Source of the DNA: Hungatella sp. UBA5385
GTDB lineage: Bacteria; Bacillota; Clostridia; Lachnospirales; Lachnospiraceae
Assembly: GCA_002409995.1 (NCBI GenBank)
Contig: DHOR01000043.1
Location: 1 to 10,898 of the forward strand
Direction: 5' to 3'
Length of the DNA stretch: 10,898 bases
Shown here: one piece after another, positions 6,987-10,898 of the stretch
How positions within the stretch are numbered: position 1 is the first letter of the stretch
How the letters are laid out: each line of letters opens with the position of its first letter
Translations under genes and position numbers: made by a program
The notes under the pieces: generated by a model
What the model was told of the DNA's origin: nothing
What the model saw: the letters and a program-made list of their open reading frames with translations, nothing else
Database searches by the model: none

Positions 6987-8521
6987 CTTTCTTCTTCCTT
7001 CCGGTTGTTCTGCTGCATAATTACAGGAATTGCCTCTGCCAGTTCTCTTGCCAGCAGACTGTGCTCTCCATTTACTTCTCTTACCTTATCCCCTGCCAGG
7101 CCATGAAGCCAGACTCCCAGGGAGGCTGCTTTCTCTTCCTCCAGCCCAAGAGCCAGAAGACCTGCTATAATGCCTGTCAGTACATCTCCTGAACCAGCCT
7201 TTGCCATAGAGCTGTTACCACTGGCATTGACATAGGTTTTCTGATCTTTACCTGCTGCTATGGTCACTGCATCCTTAAGCACACAGGTAATGCCGAATCT
7301 ATCAGCATACTCCCTTGCTGTCGTAATAAGGTTTTTCTGTATATTGGTGACAGAGCTTCCTGTAAGCCTTGCCATTTCCCCAAGATGAGGGGTAATAATC
7401 ATATTTTCTGTAAAATAATTAGTCAGCTGAGGATTGTTTGCAATGGCATTGAGACCGTCTGCATCTATAATAATAGGAACAAATGCTCCTTCTAAAACAG
7501 CCTCTGTCAGATTCTCCACATAAGGCTCCTGACCAATTCCAGGTCCTAAGACAATCACATCTGCCCATTGACACTGTTCCTCCAGCAATGCTTTAAAATC
7601 ATCAGTCATTGCCAGCACTTCCTCACGCTGATAGGTGGTGATAATCGCCTCAGGAAGCTGCGTCTGAAGAACTGTACGGTTCTCCTCCACTGTAAACAGC
7701 TTTACAAGACCTGCCCCTGTTCTGTATGCTGCCAGAGCACTTAAATAGGCAGCGCCGCTCATATTCTCAGAGCCTGCGATTACAAGAACCTTTCCAAAGG
7801 TGCCTTTGTTGGAGTAGGAAGGGCGTGTTGGAATCAGTTTTTTATCACTGCATTCATAGGTAAAATACTCAGGTTCTATGCGTTTCAGACTGATATCAGG
7901 AAATCCAATATCTGCAATCTTCACCTGACCGCTGTAGCCTTTACCCGGATACAGCATAGTTCCCAGCTTTTCATATCCAAAGGTAACGGTTATATCTGCA
8001 GGAAGGGCAATTCCCATAACGGCCCCTGTATCAGCATGAATGCCGGAAGGCAGGTCTACTGCTACTGTAAATCTGGGCTTTTGATTGGATACCATAGTTA
8101 ACAGCGCTCTTGAAGTACCGCCAATCTCCCGGTCCAGCCCTACGCCAAAGACTGCATCTATGACGAAATCACAGCGCCCCGGAATATAGTCATCATACAG
8201 GGCGATTTCCACACCAAGCTTATCCGCTATGGCAAGCTGTTCCTGAAATTCCCTGCTGCCTCTGTCTCTTTCTCCTGCAAGAATCACTGAAACAGAATAT
8301 CCCTTAACATGCAGCATTCTGGCTGCTGCCACTCCGTCTGCTCCATTGTTGCCGGTGCCGCAGACAGCCCATATCACATCAGAATAGCCGGCTCTCTGCT
8401 CAATCTCAGCTGCCACTGCCATTGCAGCCCGCTCCATTAACACCATAGAGGGAATCCCAATCTCATGGATGGTGTACCGGTCTATTTCCTTCATCTGTCC
8501 GCCTGAAACAATATACCTCAT
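6983..8521 (-). CDS. nnr: Bifunctional NAD(P)H-hydrate epimerase / ADP-dependent (S)-NAD(P)H-hydrate dehydratase
   Basis: Repairs hydrated, inactive NADH and NADPH (NADHX/NADPHX). The N-terminal YjeF_N domain (about 1-215) interconverts the R and S epimers; the C-terminal YjeF_C kinase-like domain (about 225-505) dehydrates the S form using ADP. Total length is 512 residues, normal for the fused form. Visible motifs are CGTGNNGADG (54-63), IDAVFGVGLD (121-130), VDLPSG (155-160), LGPGIG (325-330), IIDADGLNA (351-359), ITPHLGE (376-382) and AKAGSGDVLTG (440-450) with the likely catalytic D446. Two small departures from the usual motifs are NNGADG for NNGGDG and TPHLGE for TPHPGE. The ATG at 8521 has GGGAG 4 nt upstream. 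Alr overlaps its stop by ATGA. A strong terminator lies between rex and this gene, so it needs readthrough or its own promoter; only a weak extended -10-like TGTTATTTT near 8545-8553 was seen. Confidence 0.95.
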   Translation of the reverse strand: MRYIVSGGQMKEIDRYTIHEIGIPSMVLMERAAMAVAAEIEQRAGYSDVIWAVCGTGNNGADGVAAARMLHVKGYSVSVILAGERDRGSREFQEQLAIADKLGVEIALYDDYIPGRCDFVIDAVFGVGLDREIGGTSRALLTMVSNQKPRFTVAVDLPSGIHADTGAVMGIALPADITVTFGYEKLGTMLYPGKGYSGQVKIADIGFPDISLKRIEPEYFTYECSDKKLIPTRPSYSNKGTFGKVLVIAGSENMSGAAYLSALAAYRTGAGLVKLFTVEENRTVLQTQLPEAIITTYQREEVLAMTDDFKALLEEQCQWADVIVLGPGIGQEPYVENLTEAVLEGAFVPIIIDADGLNAIANNPQLTNYFTENMIITPHLGEMARLTGSSVTNIQKNLITTAREYADRFGITCVLKDAVTIAAGKDQKTYVNASGNSSMAKAGSGDVLTGIIAGLLALGLEEEKAASLGVWLHGLAGDKVREVNGEHSLLARELAEAIPVIMQQNNRKEEER

Positions 8522-8544
8522 ATTCTCCCGCCTTTCCTTACCCT

Positions 8545-8621
8545 AAAATAACAGATAGAAAAACAGCCGGCAGGCGAAGCTTCATGTCCTTCGCCTGCCG
8601 GCAGGCAGATTCTGTTATTTT
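8545..8621. repeat. Nested inverted repeat around the rex terminator
   Basis: Outside the terminator stem there is a second perfect inverted repeat of 11 bp: AAAATAACAGA (8545-8555) and TCTGTTATTTT (8611-8621). The outer right arm contains the rex stop codon. The right inner arm also belongs to a separate 14-bp palindrome, GCCTGCCGGCAGGC (8593-8606), so alternative foldings are possible. Confidence 0.75.
8559..8602 (-). terminator. Strong intrinsic terminator after rex
   Basis: A perfect 14-bp GC-rich stem, GCCGGCAGGCGAAG (arm 8566-8579) with CTTCGCCTGCCGGC (arm 8589-8602), closes a 9-nt loop. On the minus strand it is followed by TGTTTTTC with five consecutive T. It begins 12 nt after the rex stop codon. 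It should separate rex transcription from nnr-alr-mazF. Confidence 0.9.
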
Positions 8622-9295
8622 TTTGGCTTTGATCCCTTTTTCTCTTCTTTTTTTGATTCGATCTCTTCCTGCATACTGCAAACCCTGTATGAAAGCCGCA
8701 TAAGGCTTTCAGATAAGTGGACATTCTCAACCACAATATCTTCAGGTACGTTTAAATCGGTATGAGCGAAATTCCAGATGGCCTTGATTCCTGCCTTCAC
8801 AAGGCGATCAGCAATCTCCGGAGCCTTGGTCTTCGGTATAGTCAGAGCAGCAATCTGGACATCATTATCTATGACAAACTGCTCAAGATCATCTACACTC
8901 CGAATCTCAATGCCTCTTACAACCAGCCCGATGAGGCGGGGATTCACATCAAACATTCCCCGAATCAAAAATCCTCTCTTCTCAAAGTTGGCATAGTTTG
9001 CAATTGCCTGTCCTAAGTTACCAGCTCCAATTATAATCAGATTATGCTGTCTGTCAATTCCCAGAATTTTGGCAATCTCTGTATAAAGATACTTTACATT
9101 ATATCCATAACCCTGCTGGCCAAAACCTCCAAAGTTGTTAAGATCCTGTCGGATCTGGGAAGCAGTGACTTTCATACGTACGCTTAAATCATTAGAGGAA
9201 ATTCTTTCAACACCATCTTCCATCAACTCGCCCAGATAGCGATAATATCTTGGGAGTCTGGAAATAACTGCTTTTGATATTTGTTTTTCTGACAC
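8615..9295 (-). CDS. rex: Redox-sensing transcriptional repressor Rex
   Basis: Dimeric repressor that binds DNA when NADH is low and releases it as the NADH/NAD+ ratio rises, typically controlling fermentation and electron-transport genes. At 226 residues it is of normal length. The N-terminal winged helix (about 1-80) contains ISKAVISRLPRYYRYL and the recognition region VTASQIRQDLNNFGGFGQQG (43-62). The Rossmann domain carries G-A-G-N-L-G (90-95) for the dinucleotide. The C-terminal block GIKAIWNFAHTDLNVPEDIV (169-188) and ENVHL fit the family. The last ~15 residues are a Lys/Glu-rich tail. The start is GTG at 9295 with AAGGTG 5 nt upstream. A consensus promoter lies upstream and a strong terminator downstream, so it is probably monocistronic. 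I see no clear match to the clostridial Rex operator (TTGTTAA-N4-TTAACAA) in its leader. Confidence 0.97.
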   Translation of the reverse strand: MSEKQISKAVISRLPRYYRYLGELMEDGVERISSNDLSVRMKVTASQIRQDLNNFGGFGQQGYGYNVKYLYTEIAKILGIDRQHNLIIIGAGNLGQAIANYANFEKRGFLIRGMFDVNPRLIGLVVRGIEIRSVDDLEQFVIDNDVQIAALTIPKTKAPEIADRLVKAGIKAIWNFAHTDLNVPEDIVVENVHLSESLMRLSYRVCSMQEEIESKKEEKKGSKPKK

Positions 9296-9336
9296 TTCTT
9301 CACCTTCTCTATATATATTTGCTATAAACTAATACC

Positions 9337-9365
9337 ATTATAACTTCGTGACAAAATAATGTCAA
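9337..9365 (-). promoter_or_regulatory. rex promoter (full sigma-A consensus)
   Basis: On the minus strand, TTGACA (9360-9365), a 17-bp spacer and TATAAT (9337-9342) match the housekeeping consensus at all twelve positions. Initiation is predicted near 9330, giving a leader of about 35 nt. Such a promoter would be strong unless repressed. Confidence 0.85.
9349..9364. promoter_or_regulatory. Inverted repeat on the rex -35 box (possible operator)
   Basis: TGACA (9349-9353) and TGTCA (9360-9364) form an inverted repeat with a 6-bp spacer. One arm is part of the -35 hexamer, where a bound protein would block RNA polymerase. It does not fit the usual Rex site, so the binder, if any, is unknown; five-base arms can also occur by chance. 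Confidence 0.35.
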
Positions 9366-9404
9366 ACAGGTTTTGCCATTCCACTCCAAACTTCCCCTGT
9401 ATCC

Positions 9405-9433
9405 TTGAAAAAAAACAGAACCTATATTATACT
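9405..9433 (+). promoter_or_regulatory. ABC-F gene promoter
   Basis: TTGAAA (9405-9410) and TATACT (9428-9433) are separated by exactly 17 bp on the plus strand. The predicted start is near 9440, followed by a short leader, the ribosome binding site AGGAGG (9459-9464 region) and the ATG at 9471. It diverges from the rex promoter about 40 bp away. Confidence 0.7.
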
Positions 9434-9442
9434 AATTCTGTT
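9414..9442. repeat. 7-bp inverted repeat enclosing the ABC-F -10 box
   Basis: AACAGAA (9414-9420) and TTCTGTT (9436-9442) are perfect inverted copies with 15 bp between them, and the -10 hexamer lies in that interval. The right arm reaches the expected transcription start. An operator is possible; the arms are short. Confidence 0.5.
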
Positions 9443-9470
9443 ATCTTACTACATTTCAGGAGGAAACAAC

Positions 9471-10898
9471 ATGATTTTATCATGCAGTAATATTAGCAAA
9501 GCATTTGGAAGCAATGAAATTATTAAACATGCTTCTTTCCATATAGAAGACCATGAAAAAGCTGCTATTGTGGGTATTAACGGAGCCGGCAAGTCCACTC
9601 TCTTAAAAATCATCATCGGAGAACTGACAGCTGATGAGGGAGAAGTTGTGATTTCCAAAGGGAAATCCATAGGTTATCTTGCCCAGCATCAGGATTTAAC
9701 AGGTCATAAGTCCATCTATGATGAGGTGTTAGAGGTAAAACGCCCTCTCATAGAAATGGAAGCTAAAATCCGTCAGCTGGAGCTGGATATGAAGCATGTC
9801 ACTGGGGACGAGCTGGAATCTATGCTGTCTACCTACAGCCGCCTTAACCATGAATTTGAGCTTCAGAACGGCTATGCTTACCAAAGCGAAGTAACAGGAG
9901 TATTAAAAGGTCTTGGATTTACTGAGGACGAATTTAGCAAACAGGTCAACACTCTGTCAGGCGGGCAGAAAACCAGAGTTTCTCTTGGCAAGCTGCTTCT
10001 TACAAAGCCTGATATTATTTTGCTTGATGAGCCTACCAACCATCTGGATATGGACTCCATTGCCTGGCTGGAAACCTATCTTATTAATTATGACGGCAGC
10101 GTGATTATCGTTGCCCATGACCGTTATTTTCTTGACCGGGTTGTCACTAAGATCATTGAACTGGACAATGGACATATGAATGTATATCAGGGTAATTACA
10201 CAGCTTACAGTGAAAAACGGGCTATGATCCGTGCTGCCCAGATGAAAGCCTACTTAAACCAGCAGCAGGAAATCCGCCATCAGGAAGAGGTTATTGCAAA
10301 GCTGAAATCATTTAACAGGGAAAAATCCATCAAACGGGCGGAAAGCCGTGAAAAGATGCTGGATAAGATTGAGGTGCTGGACAAGCCTGCAGAAATCAAT
10401 GATGAGATGAGGATTCGTCTGGAACCGGATATTATCAGCGGCAATGATGTGCTGACTGTAAAGGGTTTAAGCAAATCCTTTGATTCTAATCATCTGTTTG
10501 AGGATATTAACTTTGAGATTAAACGTGGGGAACGGATTGCTATAATTGGAGGCAATGGTACTGGGAAAACTACGATTTTAAAGATTATTAATGGGCTGGT
10601 AGATGCTGATGAAGGGGAGATTATCTTAGGCTCCAAGGTTCATATCGGGTACTATGATCAGGATCATCAAGTGCTTCATATGGAAAAAATGCTCTTTGAT
10701 GAGCTTCAGGATACATATCCTGATATGAATAATACTCAGATCAGAAATGTGCTGGCTGCCTTTTTATTTACCGGCGATGATGTGTTTAAAAGGATTAAGG
10801 ATTTAAGCGGCGGTGAAAGGGGACGTGTTTCTCTTGCCAAGCTGATGCTTTCGGAAGCTAATTTCCTGATTCTTGATGAGCCTACCAACCATCTGGAT
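9471..10898 (+). CDS. ABC-F family ATPase, YdiF-like (3' end outside window)
   Basis: Soluble ABC protein with two ATPase domains and no membrane domain; ABC-F proteins act on the ribosome, some relieving stalled translation and some giving antibiotic resistance. 476 codons are present and the frame is open to the window edge; about 630-650 residues is usual. The first domain has Walker A GINGAGKST (about 35-43), signature LSGGQ, Walker B ILLDEPTNHLD and the switch histidine in AHDRYF. A charged helical linker (about 245-325), the tRNA-contacting element of the family, joins it to the second domain with GGNGTGKTT, LSGGE and ILDEPTNHLD, at which the window ends. The sequence runs closest in my memory to Bacillus YdiF, including GYLAQH and the GYYDQ block. 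The ATG has AGGAGG 7 nt upstream. No resistance role can be read from the sequence. Confidence 0.95.
   Translation, partial: MILSCSNISKAFGSNEIIKHASFHIEDHEKAAIVGINGAGKSTLLKIIIGELTADEGEVVISKGKSIGYLAQHQDLTGHKSIYDEVLEVKRPLIEMEAKIRQLELDMKHVTGDELESMLSTYSRLNHEFELQNGYAYQSEVTGVLKGLGFTEDEFSKQVNTLSGGQKTRVSLGKLLLTKPDIILLDEPTNHLDMDSIAWLETYLINYDGSVIIVAHDRYFLDRVVTKIIELDNGHMNVYQGNYTAYSEKRAMIRAAQMKAYLNQQQEIRHQEEVIAKLKSFNREKSIKRAESREKMLDKIEVLDKPAEINDEMRIRLEPDIISGNDVLTVKGLSKSFDSNHLFEDINFEIKRGERIAIIGGNGTGKTTILKIINGLVDADEGEIILGSKVHIGYYDQDHQVLHMEKMLFDELQDTYPDMNNTQIRNVLAAFLFTGDDVFKRIKDLSGGERGRVSLAKLMLSEANFLILDEPTNHLD

Noticed and set aside
8537..8556. nnr promoter based on TGTTATTTT
   Set aside because: The extended -10-like sequence has no acceptable -35 at 16-18 bp, since that position falls in the GC-rich terminator stem.
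8545..8621. MITE or insertion-sequence remnant
   Set aside because: The nested arms are explained by a terminator; there are no flanking target duplications or transposase fragments.
8518..8736. A 72-codon minus-strand frame overlapping the rex 3' end and terminator
   Set aside because: It lies out of frame within rex, is rich in Lys/Arg from low-complexity sequence, and crosses the terminator hairpin; no ribosome binding site or family resemblance.
9349..9366. Rex autoregulatory operator
   Set aside because: The inverted repeat there is TGACA-N6-TGTCA, which does not match TTGTTAA-N4-TTAACAA or its common variants, so I list it only as an inverted repeat.
9449..10474. Several 60-73-codon minus-strand frames opposite the ABC-F gene
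   Set aside because: Each is antisense to well-conserved ABC-F motifs and has no independent start signal.

Overview
The window reads as a chromosomal housekeeping segment of a low-to-mid GC, Gram-positive anaerobe, most likely a Lachnospiraceae-type Clostridia. This rests on strong AGGAGG-type ribosome binding sites, consensus sigma-A promoters, TTG/GTG starts, a Rex redox repressor, a NdoA-type MazF next to alanine racemase, and a CNNM/CorC-like protein of a divergent type that I associate with Lachnospiraceae. Genus and species cannot be fixed from the sequence alone.

Layout, right to left. At the right edge a plus-strand ABC-F ATPase gene (from 9471, cut by the window end) diverges from the minus-strand gene rex (8615-9295). 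The 175-bp divergent region holds one good promoter for each direction. Everything else is on the minus strand. Rex ends in a strong intrinsic terminator. Next come nnr (bifunctional NAD(P)H-hydrate repair), alr (alanine racemase, ATGA overlap with nnr) and mazF (RNase toxin). Then follow a CNNM/CBS/CorC-like membrane protein gene with its own promoter and terminator, and a YebC/TACO1-family gene with its own promoter and terminator. Last is a two-gene unit: an M28-type metallopeptidase with a long C-terminal extension, and a GNAT acetyltransferase that starts 4 nt after the peptidase stop.

Functional reading. Rex senses NADH/NAD+, and its neighbour Nnr repairs hydrated NAD(P)H, so the two share a cofactor theme. 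They are probably not one transcript, because a 14-bp GC-rich hairpin with a T-run separates them. Alr supplies D-alanine for peptidoglycan. MazF is an mRNA endonuclease; in Bacillus its antitoxin gene lies between alr and the toxin, but here the 114-bp gap has no room for a normal antitoxin. YebC and ABC-F both act on the ribosome.

I see no mobile element, CRISPR array, tRNA, rRNA or phage gene, and no clearly new multi-gene system. The best leads are the antitoxin-less mazF, the loss of conserved membrane residues in the CNNM-like protein, the unassigned C-terminal half of the M28 protein, and several inverted repeats placed on promoters.
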